64,000 bases of DNA, taken from NCBI RefSeq assembly GCF_000332115.1, contig NC_020156.1:2295501-2359500 (forward strand), written 5' to 3'. A program made the translations under genes and the position numbers. Below the pieces are notes generated by a model. It worked only from the letters and a program-made list of their open reading frames with translations. It was not told where the DNA came from and ran no database searches. Source of the DNA: Nonlabens dokdonensis DSW-6 (GTDB lineage Bacteria; Bacteroidota; Bacteroidia; Flavobacteriales; Flavobacteriaceae). Below are positions 44,007 to 52,751 of the stretch, piece after piece (position 1 is the first letter of the stretch; every line of letters begins with the position of its first letter).

Positions 44007-44636
44007 ATGAAAGCACATACTAAAGAATCACAATCTACCATGACACCTAAAAAAGCCTTAGCTTTTTTAGAAGAAGGAAATGAGAGGTTTCAAAATAATT
44101 TAAAAGCTAACAGAAATTTATTACAACAAATTAACGATACTCGAGATGGGCAATTTCCCTTTGCAACTATCCTAAGTTGTATCGATTCTAGAGTGTCTGC
44201 AGAGTTAGTTTTTGATCAAGGATTAGGAGATATATTCAGTGTGCGTATTGCAGGAAACTTTGTTAACGAGGATATTTTAGGAAGCATGGAGTTTGCTTGT
44301 AAACTAGCAGGCACAAAACTCATCGTTGTTTTAGGTCATACCAGTTGTGGAGCCATAAAAGGAGCTTGCGATCATGCACGATTGGGTAACCTAACTAAAT
44401 TAATTGAAAAAATTGAGCCTGCAGTCTATGCTGTTGAAGAACCCAAGGATGAAGCTGTACGTAATTCAAAAAATCTGGAATTTGTAGATGCTGTATCTTC
44501 AAAAAACGTCGAGCTTACTATACAAAGAATACGAAGAGAAAGCCCAGTTCTTAAAGAGCTTGAAGATGACGGAGAAATTAAAATAGTAGGAGCAATGTAT
44601 GATATTTCAAATGGCTCAGTTCATTTTTACGAATAA
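44007..44636 (+). CDS. beta-class carbonic anhydrase
   Basis: A 209-aa enzyme interconverting CO2 and bicarbonate. The zinc ligands are C58 (C-I-D-S-R), H111 and C114 (G-H-T-S-C-G), with the D60-R62 dyad intact. The N-terminal 12 residues before M-T-P-K-K-A-L are variable, so the start could be at the second ATG. It has no signal peptide and is therefore cytosolic. It is transcribed together with the SulP transporter gene. Confidence 0.95.
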   Translation: MKAHTKESQSTMTPKKALAFLEEGNERFQNNLKANRNLLQQINDTRDGQFPFATILSCIDSRVSAELVFDQGLGDIFSVRIAGNFVNEDILGSMEFACKLAGTKLIVVLGHTSCGAIKGACDHARLGNLTKLIEKIEPAVYAVEEPKDEAVRNSKNLEFVDAVSSKNVELTIQRIRRESPVLKELEDDGEIKIVGAMYDISNGSVHFYE

Positions 44637-44647
44637 AACAGATACCT

Positions 44648-45409
44648 TTATAGTACTTGTTTCAAAATCTCTGATTGATCAATTGCTTTCAAAGCGGTTT
44701 CATAGCCTATTTTAAAAATATCTTTTAATCCTTTAAAACTAAACAGGCCATAATCATATAACTCTGGTTCTATCAATACGTCACACTGGTGAAACTTAAT
44801 TTTATCTTGGTGATACTGGTTAATAGCATAAGCTCTTCCTGCTACATCATAAGAATGTTTAAGCTTGCGACTTTTAAAATCTACCTTATTAGTATAACTA
44901 CCTATTTTAATATCACAATTATCTAATAAGTCTACAGGAAAATTATTAATTACTCCACCATCTACATACGTATTATTTTCAATTTCTACAGGAGTAAAAA
45001 TACCAGGAAATGCCGCGCTAGCCAGAATAGGTAAATACAATTCACCTGTTTTAAAAATTTTTAGTTCTCCAGAATTAAGATCAGTAGCGGTAACCGTTAA
45101 TGGAATGTGGAGAGATTCAAAACTATTGTCTGGAATAAAGAGAGAAATATGATCTGTAAATACCGAAGAGTTTATAAAACCAGCTTGTCTAAAAGCAAAT
45201 TTTTTAGGGTGAAATAAATTTGACTTTTCAAAAAAATCAAAAATCTCTTCCACACTTATACCTTTAGCAAATAAAGCACCTACCAGTGCTCCGGCACTAG
45301 TTCCAGAAACCTGATGGATCTGTATACCGTTTTCTTGCAAGGCTTCAATAACTCCTGCATGAGCTATACCTCTTGCGCCACCGCCAGAAAGTGCTAACCC
45401 TACTTTCAT
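44648..45409 (-). CDS. patatin-like phospholipase
   Basis: A 253-aa patatin-family lipase or acyl hydrolase. The oxyanion G-G-G-A-R-G (9-14), nucleophile elbow G-T-S-A-G (Ser38) and catalytic Asp150 in D-G-G-V form the Ser-Asp dyad. There is no signal peptide, so it is cytosolic, probably hydrolysing phospholipid or lysophospholipid. The gene begins directly after the stop of the small membrane protein gene, so the two are coupled. Confidence 0.93.
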   Translation of the reverse strand: MKVGLALSGGGARGIAHAGVIEALQENGIQIHQVSGTSAGALVGALFAKGISVEEIFDFFEKSNLFHPKKFAFRQAGFINSSVFTDHISLFIPDNSFESLHIPLTVTATDLNSGELKIFKTGELYLPILASAAFPGIFTPVEIENNTYVDGGVINNFPVDLLDNCDIKIGSYTNKVDFKSRKLKHSYDVAGRAYAINQYHQDKIKFHQCDVLIEPELYDYGLFSFKGLKDIFKIGYETALKAIDQSEILKQVL

Positions 45410-45670
45410 TTATTTGTCTTTCTTCAATGGAACTGTTGGTTCTGGTTTCTTCAAAAATAAATAATATCCATTCACCACTAAAATTCCAACATTAGTAATT
45501 ATAATAGGTAGGTTTGGGGAATCAAATAAGAATCCATAAATTATAAATAATGCACAGCCTAAGGAATTAACCGTTCTTAGAGTATTGATGCTTTTCATAA
45601 AAAATGAGAGCAATACTATAAAACTAGCTGCATATCCTACAAGATCTATCGTTTCAGTACCGAATTCCAT
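45410..45670 (-). CDS. three-helix SemiSWEET/YgjV-like membrane protein
   Basis: 86 aa with three hydrophobic helices (about 9-26, 36-51, 54-73) and a charged C-terminus. The helix order and the text G-Y-A-A-S-F-I-V-L-L-S-F then P-I-I-I-T-N resemble SemiSWEET half-transporters (sugar transport as a dimer) or the related YgjV-type proteins. This is fold-level similarity, not a sure identity. It is immediately upstream of the patatin gene. Confidence 0.6.
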   Translation of the reverse strand: MEFGTETIDLVGYAASFIVLLSFFMKSINTLRTVNSLGCALFIIYGFLFDSPNLPIIITNVGILVVNGYYLFLKKPEPTVPLKKDK

Positions 45671-45737
45671 TGCTATTTTTTAATTTGCAATATTAAAGTT
45701 TATAACTTACAAACGATTAGTTATTGCTACATATCGT

Positions 45738-45745
45738 TAAATTTG
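45738..45745 (+). promoter_or_regulatory. -7 promoter element of hemJ
   Basis: TAAATTTG, consensus match 26 bases before the start codon. Confidence 0.6.
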
Positions 45746-45770
45746 TGAATCTAATTAAGTCCTTGTCAAT

Positions 45771-46310
45771 ATGTACGAATACATAAAGTCTCTACATCTC
45801 ATTTTTGTCGTTACATGGTTTGCTGGGCTTTTTTATATCCCTAGATTATTTGTGTATCAAATTGAGGCTCACGATAAGCCAGAACCAGAGAAGAGTATTT
45901 TACTAAAACAACTCAAAATAATGACCAGCAGGTTATGGTACATCATCACCTGGCCTAGTGCGATACTTGCTACAGCATTTGCTATATGGTTACTCATTCT
46001 AAATCCATACTGGTTACAGGCTTCATGGATGCATGTGAAATTAGGATTTGTTGCTTTGCTATTTATATATCAAGTAAAAACACAATTCATTTATAAAGAA
46101 CTTCAAAACAATGTAGTAAAATGGACCTCAAATAGCATGCGTATATACAATGAAGGAGCTACGCTCATATTATTTGCAGTCGTGTTTCTCGTTATTCTCA
46201 AAAGTGCCATTAATTGGGTTTATGGCGTTGTTGGTCTTCTGGTTTTTGCTATCATATTAATGTTGCTATTTAAACTCTATAAAAGAGTGAGAGAAAAGAA
46301 TAAGGATTAG
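45771..46310 (+). CDS. hemJ: protoporphyrinogen IX oxidase HemJ-like (CopD family)
   Basis: A 179-aa inner-membrane protein with about five helices. The HemJ/CopD-type signatures L-H-L-I-F-V-V-T-W-F-A-G-L-F-Y-I-P-R-L-F-V-Y (H9), W-M-H-V-K-L-G and R-I-Y-N-E are all present. HemJ oxidises protoporphyrinogen to protoporphyrin IX for haem. It is a single gene with its own promoter. CopD-type naming in databases reflects shared ancestry; the HemJ motifs favour haem synthesis. Confidence 0.85.
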   Translation: MYEYIKSLHLIFVVTWFAGLFYIPRLFVYQIEAHDKPEPEKSILLKQLKIMTSRLWYIITWPSAILATAFAIWLLILNPYWLQASWMHVKLGFVALLFIYQVKTQFIYKELQNNVVKWTSNSMRIYNEGATLILFAVVFLVILKSAINWVYGVVGLLVFAIILMLLFKLYKRVREKNKD

Positions 46311-46325
46311 TTTTAATAGTGTTCT

Positions 46326-46341
46326 CGCTTTCGCGAAAGCG
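46326..46341. repeat. 16-bp palindrome, intergenic copy
   Basis: Perfect copy 16 bases after the hemJ stop codon. Confidence 0.95.
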
Positions 46342-46447
46342 TAACTAAAAAAAAACAGTAGAAAACAATACTGATAAAAAACTTATTCTTACCGCAGTTA
46401 AACATTAGTTGTTTTCTCCTACATTTACGTTTTTCAAATTTCTGTAG

Positions 46448-49400
46448 ATGTACAAATCCTTTTCCAGCTTTTTTAGTTCCGTTTTTTTTCTGTTTTTATT
46501 TATTTCTCTTAACGCTCAGGAAAGAGAAAATTATTCTCTTTTGTGGGAAGTTCAAAACCCAAATACTAAAGAAATATCCTATGTATTTGGAACCATGCAC
46601 TTGTCAGACGCTCGTGTATTTGAGTTTAGTGATGCCGTATTTCCTGCAATTCAAAGTACCGAGGCTTTTGCACTGGAGATTGCTCCAGATTCTTTAGAGG
46701 CAGGATTAGAAAAATATATGCTAGTCAAGAAAGATCTGTCTAGATATAAAAAAGTATTAGGAAAAGAAAAATATAAAGAGCTCGACTCAAAAATTCAAGG
46801 TGTTATCGGTATTTCTTTAGATAGTTTACAATACAATTCATTAGAATTTCTATCATCTATTCTAATACCAGATTTAACTAAAGAAAATGATGAAGAAACA
46901 TTTCTAGATTTGTTTTTATACAACGTTGCCTTAAATGAAAATAAAGAGATAAGAGGACTGGAAAAAGTCGAAGATCAAATTATAGATATGGATTTATTAT
47001 CTGATCAAGAACTTAAAGAATCACTTTTAGAGCTTCTAGAAGATCAAGAAGGTTTCTTTAGAAAAGAGCTGGATAATATGGTAGAGATTTATCATGGCGG
47101 CAATATAGAAGAAGTTTATTCTAAATTAAAAGAGTTTGAAACCGAAGAAGATTATGATCTTATCGCTCGCAATCAAGTGATGGCTTCTTCTATTGAGCAA
47201 ATTACAAATCAGCGTACGTTATTTACAGCAATAGGTGTTGCGCATCTTCCAGGAAAGTACGGAGTTCTAGAATTATTGAAAAATAAAGGATTTAGAGTTA
47301 AAAAGTCTAAGGCTACTTTTAATAATCCCAACATGGACCTCATTGCACAAAGTAGTTTTGAATCATGGGAATCATACAGCTATGATAAGGAAGGTTATGA
47401 GTTAATTGCTCCACGTAAGTCTAATACTATAAAGACATCTTTGTCTCAAATCTCCTCTACAGGTACAGGAACAGATCTTATCAATGGTGTTGAAATCGTG
47501 CATTTGTCAATAAAGATTCCTGAAGATAAACTTACGGCTGCAGAAGAGATGATCATTTTAATGACAGACCGTTACAAAACCACTAAGGAAGGTTATGAAT
47601 TTCAAGAACTCGATTCCTATAGTAAGAATGGTGTGGAGTACAATAGTATTTTAGCAACTAAAGAAAATAGGTTAAGTCGTTTAGATCTTTATCTAAGAAA
47701 TGGAAGGGCTTATATTTTTACAGCCGATTTTAAAAATACTGCTAATTCTCAAAAAACAGCGAAACGTTTTTTTGATAGCATCCGTCTTTTTGAGCAAAAA
47801 GAAAAGGCTTTTGAATGGTCTGTTTTAGAACCAGAAAAAGCTGCGTTTAAAGTAGATTTCCCAGTTGACTTCAAAACTATGGAAAAGCAAATAGCAAATC
47901 CACAAGAAGAAAATGGAGATCCTTACAAGCTTACTATTTTTCATGCCGTAAATGCAGAAAAAAAAGAGCAATATCTCGTACGATACAATGATTATCCTTT
48001 AGGTTATTATCTTGAAGATATAGAAGGTGCGACCCAAGAGTATATAGAGCTTATTAAAACTAAAGGATTTAAAATACTAGAAAAAAACAAAACTACTCAT
48101 CTAGGAGCTGTTGCTTATGACCTAGAAATAAAAATACTTGATACCATTCACGGTAGGATGAGAATATTCTATAGAGGTAATAGACTGTACTTACTTTTAA
48201 TTCAAAGTTATGATGTAGATAAAGAAATCTCGATGAAAAACAGGCTCTTTGATACGTTTACTTTTAAAGATTACGTACCTGCAATTTATGATGAGATTGC
48301 TTTAGATGAAGGATACCGTTTTAAATTCCCTAAGTCAAATGTAGTAGCAGTAGATTCTAGTGATTATAATCAAGCAGATCTTCTTTTCTCAAGATTCTAT
48401 CAAGGCTACGATGAGAATTCTGGAAATGCTTTTTCAGTATCGCAAACTAGATTTGGTAAATATTTCAGAACTAATGATAAGGACGTGTACTTCAAAGAAT
48501 ATGAAGATGAGCTTTTTGAAAATGATTCTATTGTTAAAAAAACGCCATTTACTTATAATAACATTTCTGGAATAGAATATTTGATAAATATTCCTTCCTC
48601 AAATATACAGCAGCGATATAGACTTTTTTACAAAGGCCAAAATGTATTTTTATTAGGTACGCATCAAGATAGATCAAATATTTATAGTGCAAATACAGAA
48701 GAGTTTTTTAATGGTTTTGAAACCTCAAATGAAGAAGTTTTTGATATGGAGGCCAGTAAGTCTAAAACATTACTTACTGATTTACTTTCTAATAATGAAG
48801 AAACCTATAATGATGCTCATAATGCCCTAGATTATTATGATTTTGAAAAGAATGATGCAAAAGATCTACTCACTTTTATAAAGAAAGATTACCCAAAAGA
48901 CTCTCTTTATTACGGCACTAAAAATATGCTCATCTATAGTTTAGCTTTAGTAAAAGATCCCGCCTATTTAGATGAGTTTAAAAAGATTTATTTAAGTACA
49001 GGATCTGAATACACAAAGGCAATTATTATTCAATCATTACCTCTTTTTGAATCAGAAAAAGCAATTGAACTGCAAATGAGTTTATTGCAAAACAATGATA
49101 TACCAAAACTTGAAGATTACAGTCTAACTTTTTTAGAGTCTGAAAATGACAGTCTCATAGATTTAACAAAGTATGGGAATCAGATTTGGGACTTACAAAA
49201 GAAATCAGGTTTAAGAGATCTCACTCTCAATTATTTCAATCGCAAGATAACTACTGACGAGAAAACCTTACCGTTTTTAAAAGAAAGGAAACAGGAGCTT
49301 GCAACCTTATTTCAAGAAGATGCGAGTGCCGTTGCTTCTGGTCTTGATGATTATACAAAACACCTTTCACCTTATGAGCTGAGTTCTTATTTTAAGTTAC

Positions 49401-49945
49401 TCGATACACTTGAGGTAAAAGATCAGCAGACCATGAAATATATAAAAGAACTTGTGGCAGTTGAAGTTGATCGAGCTTACGTACATTTAAATGCACTAGA
49501 GCATTATTTAAAATATGAACCTAAAGTTGATAAAAAGCTAGTAAGAGGTTTTATTGAAGACTTATATTTTCGTTTTGAAGGCATGGAACTAATAGCAAAA
49601 AATGGTTACTCTAAGATGATTCCTAAATCATATTTTAAGGATGAAGAATTTGCCAAACTTTCTGTATATAATGCTCTTTACGACTATGACGAGAATATGT
49701 TGATAAAGCATCTAGGCGAGATTGAGGAAAACGAAGCTACTTACATTGTATACCAATTTAATTATACCACTTATGAAGACGATACCAACTACATAGCATT
49801 AGCTCGTAAACATAAAATTGATAAAAATAAACCAGAGCAATTTGAAGTGTGGCTTAGCGGTGATGGGTTTGTGAATAATCAATGGCAAGTAATAGCTCAA
49901 AGCTTGATCGAAGAATGGCAGGCAGAAGAAGTAGATGAAGAATAG
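46448..49945 (+). CDS. exported TraB/GumN-domain protein with a long C-terminal extension
   Basis: A 1165-aa protein with signal peptide (about 1-23, ending L-N-A). Residues 30-285 are a TraB/GumN domain: G48-T-M-H near the N-terminus and G-V-A-H-L-P-G near 263-269, the paired motifs of this putative metallopeptidase (Tiki-like) fold. Then follow three related about 140-160-aa modules (about 300-440, 450-610, 615-775), each ending in a R-x-Y/F strand, Y/F-L/F-L/T and a F-F-D/N-x-F/I-x-F helix. A Glu/Lys-rich helical (HEAT-like) domain fills 780-1165. Family members usually have only the first domain, so this is about four times normal length. Confidence 0.8.
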   Translation: MYKSFSSFFSSVFFLFLFISLNAQERENYSLLWEVQNPNTKEISYVFGTMHLSDARVFEFSDAVFPAIQSTEAFALEIAPDSLEAGLEKYMLVKKDLSRYKKVLGKEKYKELDSKIQGVIGISLDSLQYNSLEFLSSILIPDLTKENDEETFLDLFLYNVALNENKEIRGLEKVEDQIIDMDLLSDQELKESLLELLEDQEGFFRKELDNMVEIYHGGNIEEVYSKLKEFETEEDYDLIARNQVMASSIEQITNQRTLFTAIGVAHLPGKYGVLELLKNKGFRVKKSKATFNNPNMDLIAQSSFESWESYSYDKEGYELIAPRKSNTIKTSLSQISSTGTGTDLINGVEIVHLSIKIPEDKLTAAEEMIILMTDRYKTTKEGYEFQELDSYSKNGVEYNSILATKENRLSRLDLYLRNGRAYIFTADFKNTANSQKTAKRFFDSIRLFEQKEKAFEWSVLEPEKAAFKVDFPVDFKTMEKQIANPQEENGDPYKLTIFHAVNAEKKEQYLVRYNDYPLGYYLEDIEGATQEYIELIKTKGFKILEKNKTTHLGAVAYDLEIKILDTIHGRMRIFYRGNRLYLLLIQSYDVDKEISMKNRLFDTFTFKDYVPAIYDEIALDEGYRFKFPKSNVVAVDSSDYNQADLLFSRFYQGYDENSGNAFSVSQTRFGKYFRTNDKDVYFKEYEDELFENDSIVKKTPFTYNNISGIEYLINIPSSNIQQRYRLFYKGQNVFLLGTHQDRSNIYSANTEEFFNGFETSNEEVFDMEASKSKTLLTDLLSNNEETYNDAHNALDYYDFEKNDAKDLLTFIKKDYPKDSLYYGTKNMLIYSLALVKDPAYLDEFKKIYLSTGSEYTKAIIIQSLPLFESEKAIELQMSLLQNNDIPKLEDYSLTFLESENDSLIDLTKYGNQIWDLQKKSGLRDLTLNYFNRKITTDEKTLPFLKERKQELATLFQEDASAVASGLDDYTKHLSPYELSSYFKLLDTLEVKDQQTMKYIKELVAVEVDRAYVHLNALEHYLKYEPKVDKKLVRGFIEDLYFRFEGMELIAKNGYSKMIPKSYFKDEEFAKLSVYNALYDYDENMLIKHLGEIEENEATYIVYQFNYTTYEDDTNYIALARKHKIDKNKPEQFEVWLSGDGFVNNQWQVIAQSLIEEWQAEEVDEE

Positions 49946-49995
49946 ATTTCTAAAATAGAATCATTTACCGATTTCATGTAGAAATGAAATTATAG

Positions 49996-50028
49996 AAAAA
50001 GCTAGAAAATTACTTTCTAGCTTTTTTT
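49996..50028 (+). terminator. intrinsic terminator of the TraB/GumN gene
   Basis: AAAAAGCTAGAAA-ATTAC-TTTCTAGC followed by a T-run; nearly symmetric, so it can also serve the opposing metal cluster. Confidence 0.85.
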
Positions 50029-50056
50029 AGATCCTCTCATAAACATCATTTGATCG

Positions 50057-50776
50057 TTACGGGAGTAACATCAAGATAGCCATAAGAATCATAATAGCGT
50101 TTTCTATAAAAGTGGCTTCTGTCATTGGTAATTTAAGAGCAGTTCCTAAACACGCACATTGAATAGACTTCTTATCAAGTAATGTTTTAGTAACTCCTAA
50201 GGTCGTGATTCCCAAAATCACAAGAGTAGCAATTAACGCAATTTCTATTTCAAAACGCATCAAAAACATCAACCCTAGAGCCGTCTCGAGAAAAGGATAC
50301 AGCCACCCATAAATAGGTAAAACCTTAGCCAGCGGATCGTACATTCTGAACGATTCGGGAAAACCTTTTAAATCCAACATTTTGAAAAAGCTGAATACGA
50401 TGTAAAACATTCCCATAAAGTCCAGCATAGCTTCATCCCAATATTCACGCTGATAGTTCAATAAAATGGTGGCCACAACGATGTACCCCAGTATTAAAAA
50501 CAATGGTTTTAACTGTTCTAGCTTAGATTTTTTAGGTTCCGCTTTCGCGAAAGCGGAATTATCAAAAACATTCTTTTTTTCTTGAATATCGTACTTGTCT
50601 GGCAACGCTTTTTGAAAGGTTTCTATTGCGATATGAGAGTTCATAGAAATCACCGCTTGCTCGTTTTCTAAAGTAACTGTTGCTTTCAAGACATCTGGAA
50701 CTGCCTGAAGCCTTTTCTCCACATCAGTGCGACAACCGTTGCACGTCATTCCAGATATAGTATAAGTTTGTTTCAT
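50057..50776 (-). CDS. HMA domain fused to a MauE/DoxX-like membrane domain
   Basis: 239 aa. Residues 1-65 are a heavy-metal-associated domain (M-T-C-N-G-C, Cys12 and Cys15, binding Cu+ or Zn2+). A linker of about 20 residues contains A-F-A-K-A from the palindrome, and about four to five helices of the MauE/DoxX type (95-239) follow, with a C-A-C motif in the last third (I-Q-C-A-C-L-G). It is the last gene of a seven-gene metal cluster, and its ATG overlaps the preceding stop by one base. It may pass metal ions or electrons at the inner membrane. Confidence 0.85.
   Translation of the reverse strand: MKQTYTISGMTCNGCRTDVEKRLQAVPDVLKATVTLENEQAVISMNSHIAIETFQKALPDKYDIQEKKNVFDNSAFAKAEPKKSKLEQLKPLFLILGYIVVATILLNYQREYWDEAMLDFMGMFYIVFSFFKMLDLKGFPESFRMYDPLAKVLPIYGWLYPFLETALGLMFLMRFEIEIALIATLVILGITTLGVTKTLLDKKSIQCACLGTALKLPMTEATFIENAIMILMAILMLLP
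50540..50555. repeat. 16-bp palindrome in the HMA-to-membrane linker
   Basis: Perfect copy, read A-F-A-K-A exactly in the variable linker between two domains. Confidence 0.95.
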
Positions 50777-51510
50777 TAATTTTTAGGTAAATAAAGTTCT
50801 AGTTGATTCCCAAATACATTCTCACCAAAAATAGCATCTACATGTCCAGCGATTCCATCTTTAAAATCGGTTTTAAAATGCATATGTAGAAAGGTAGTAT
50901 GATGTGTAAAAACAGCTTTATGCTTCTCTGAATAAAAGCCTATAATTTCTACTTCTTCATTCTCAAAAGTACCATGTGGTCCAGATTCTTGGTGTTTTTT
51001 ATGATTATGCACCATGTCGCCATCTTTCCAATCGATCACATGCCATTTTAACAAAGAAGGTTTTCCTTTAATTAAAAATGGAAAAGGTTTTTCTACGTCC
51101 TTACCTTGCGCGATAGCTGCCGTTTTGATTTGCTTCTCTAGTTGTGAATTTGTGGTAAATTCATTTAATGATATCGCATCACTCCATTCAGGAACCTGAG
51201 CATAAACCAGTAAAGAAGCGTTATGATCATACGTAGGCGCTATTTTGACTTTATTAAACACTTCTTTTTTACTCACAAATGATGCGCCGTCAAAGATTTG
51301 AATTTCACCTTTAAGATTTTCTAATGCTCCTAATGCATAAAGATGAGGTAATGTCTGTAAAGAATCTAGAGACGCTGTCGCCTCTAGATTTCCTGACATA
51401 AGATTCATTAAAGCACCGCTATGGGATACTTCATGCTGTTTTACTTGATTATTTTGGCAAGAGAAGAGCACACTCAATGGTATTATATAAAGCAATAATT
51501 TCTTTTTCAT
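50776..51510 (-). CDS. acetolactate-decarboxylase-like (BudA-fold) lipoprotein
   Basis: A 244-aa predicted lipoprotein (lipobox F-S-C, Cys18). The body matches the alpha-acetolactate decarboxylase fold: L-P-H-L-Y-A-L-G-A-L-E-N-L-K-G-E-I-Q-I-F-D-G (55-75) and the zinc ligands H209, H211 (L-H-M-H-F) and H223 (A-G-H-V-D). The region of the catalytic Arg instead reads W-H-V-I-D-W, and a H-N-H-K-K-H insertion follows, so classical activity is doubtful. A secreted lipid-anchored form inside a metal cluster suggests zinc or copper binding. Its ATG overlaps the permease stop (ATGA). Confidence 0.75.
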   Translation of the reverse strand: MKKKLLLYIIPLSVLFSCQNNQVKQHEVSHSGALMNLMSGNLEATASLDSLQTLPHLYALGALENLKGEIQIFDGASFVSKKEVFNKVKIAPTYDHNASLLVYAQVPEWSDAISLNEFTTNSQLEKQIKTAAIAQGKDVEKPFPFLIKGKPSLLKWHVIDWKDGDMVHNHKKHQESGPHGTFENEEVEIIGFYSEKHKAVFTHHTTFLHMHFKTDFKDGIAGHVDAIFGENVFGNQLELYLPKN

Positions 51511-52736
51511 ATTATAAAGTAATTTATAATTAAACCTCCAGATAACCAGAAGAAGCATGCAAATGCAGTGTATTTCATAATCGATTCTAGGAGCTTGCTT
51601 TTCGGAGCCATTTCACTCATTGAATTTTCAATATTTTTCTTTTTAAAGAAACCTATATAAATTAGATACAATGAGAATAAAATAAAGGCCATATTTAAAT
51701 AAAAGGTGTAATCCAATTTAAAGTATTCTTTATTCTTTACTATGACTTGAGATGGATCTGGTATTATTTCTAATAAATTAAATCCATAGTGTAAGAGTAG
51801 TGATGTCCCTATTAAAGCGGTAAATAATAAAAAGAGAATGAATAATGACATCTTCCACCCATAGTATTTTGCATTAATTCTCAATACTGGAAAAACTACA
51901 AGATCGCTAAATATAAAGGCCATGACGCCAGCAAAACTAACTCCTTTTCCAAAAAGTAATGCTGCTAATGGTATATTACCCATGGAGCCTATAAATGTAA
52001 GAAATGCAGCTATGGGTCCTATAATAACGTGTTGTAGAATTTCCCAAAAACTGAAATCTGTATTGCCTGAACCGCTATTTATAAAAAGTGTTTCAAAAAA
52101 TGAATCAGGCACAAATGACGCAACAATTCCTGCAATAGTAAAGCCTACGGTGACATCTTTCCACACCATTTGCCATTCCATCTTGTATTTTTTTGACACT
52201 CGAGCCCAACTATCTTCATTTAGGATCTTTTCTTTCCAACTTTCAGAACCGTTCTTATTGTGATCACTGCTATCGTCATCTAAATTTTTTCGAGCCTTTT
52301 TGATTAATTTTTTTGGATTTATGAATCGAACTAGCGCCCAACTAATGAGTATCAATAGAACACCACCTACATATTCACCCACCACAAACTGCCAGCCTAA
52401 GAAAATTGAAATAATTATTCCTAATTCAATTACAAGGTTGGTGGAGGCTAGTAAAAAAGCTATAGAACTTATGAAACTGGCACCTTTTTTTAAAATAGAT
52501 TTGGTAGAAGCTAGTGCAGAAAAACTACATGAACTACTTATAAACCCAAAAAATGTTCCAAGTAGGACTCCTTTAAATTCAGATCCACCCATAATTTTTT
52601 GCATCCTACTCTGAGTTACAAAAACTTGAATCATACTACTCAAAATATACCCTAGGATAAAAGCCCATAACGCCATCCAGAAAAACCCTAATGACGTATA
52701 TGCAGCTTCACCCCAACTTTTTAAAAAAGTGTTCAT
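51507..52736 (-). CDS. DUF318/YraQ-like metal-associated permease
   Basis: A 409-aa permease with about 8-10 helices. The paired signature G-F-I-S-S-S-C-S-F-S-A-L-A (about 60-75) and G-S-M-G-N-I-P-L-A-A-L (about 240-250) is that of the DUF318 / ArsP-like permease family found with metal and arsenic genes. A cytosolic acidic loop (K-A-R-K-N-L-D-D-D-S-S-D-H-N) lies in the middle. The ATG at 52736 is used; a TTG at 52745 is possible. Substrate unknown, probably a metal complex or related small molecule. Confidence 0.85.
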   Translation of the reverse strand: MNTFLKSWGEAAYTSLGFFWMALWAFILGYILSSMIQVFVTQSRMQKIMGGSEFKGVLLGTFFGFISSSCSFSALASTKSILKKGASFISSIAFLLASTNLVIELGIIISIFLGWQFVVGEYVGGVLLILISWALVRFINPKKLIKKARKNLDDDSSDHNKNGSESWKEKILNEDSWARVSKKYKMEWQMVWKDVTVGFTIAGIVASFVPDSFFETLFINSGSGNTDFSFWEILQHVIIGPIAAFLTFIGSMGNIPLAALLFGKGVSFAGVMAFIFSDLVVFPVLRINAKYYGWKMSLFILFLLFTALIGTSLLLHYGFNLLEIIPDPSQVIVKNKEYFKLDYTFYLNMAFILFSLYLIYIGFFKKKNIENSMSEMAPKSKLLESIMKYTAFACFFWLSGGLIINYFII

Positions 52737-52751
52737 TGTGATCAATTTTTC

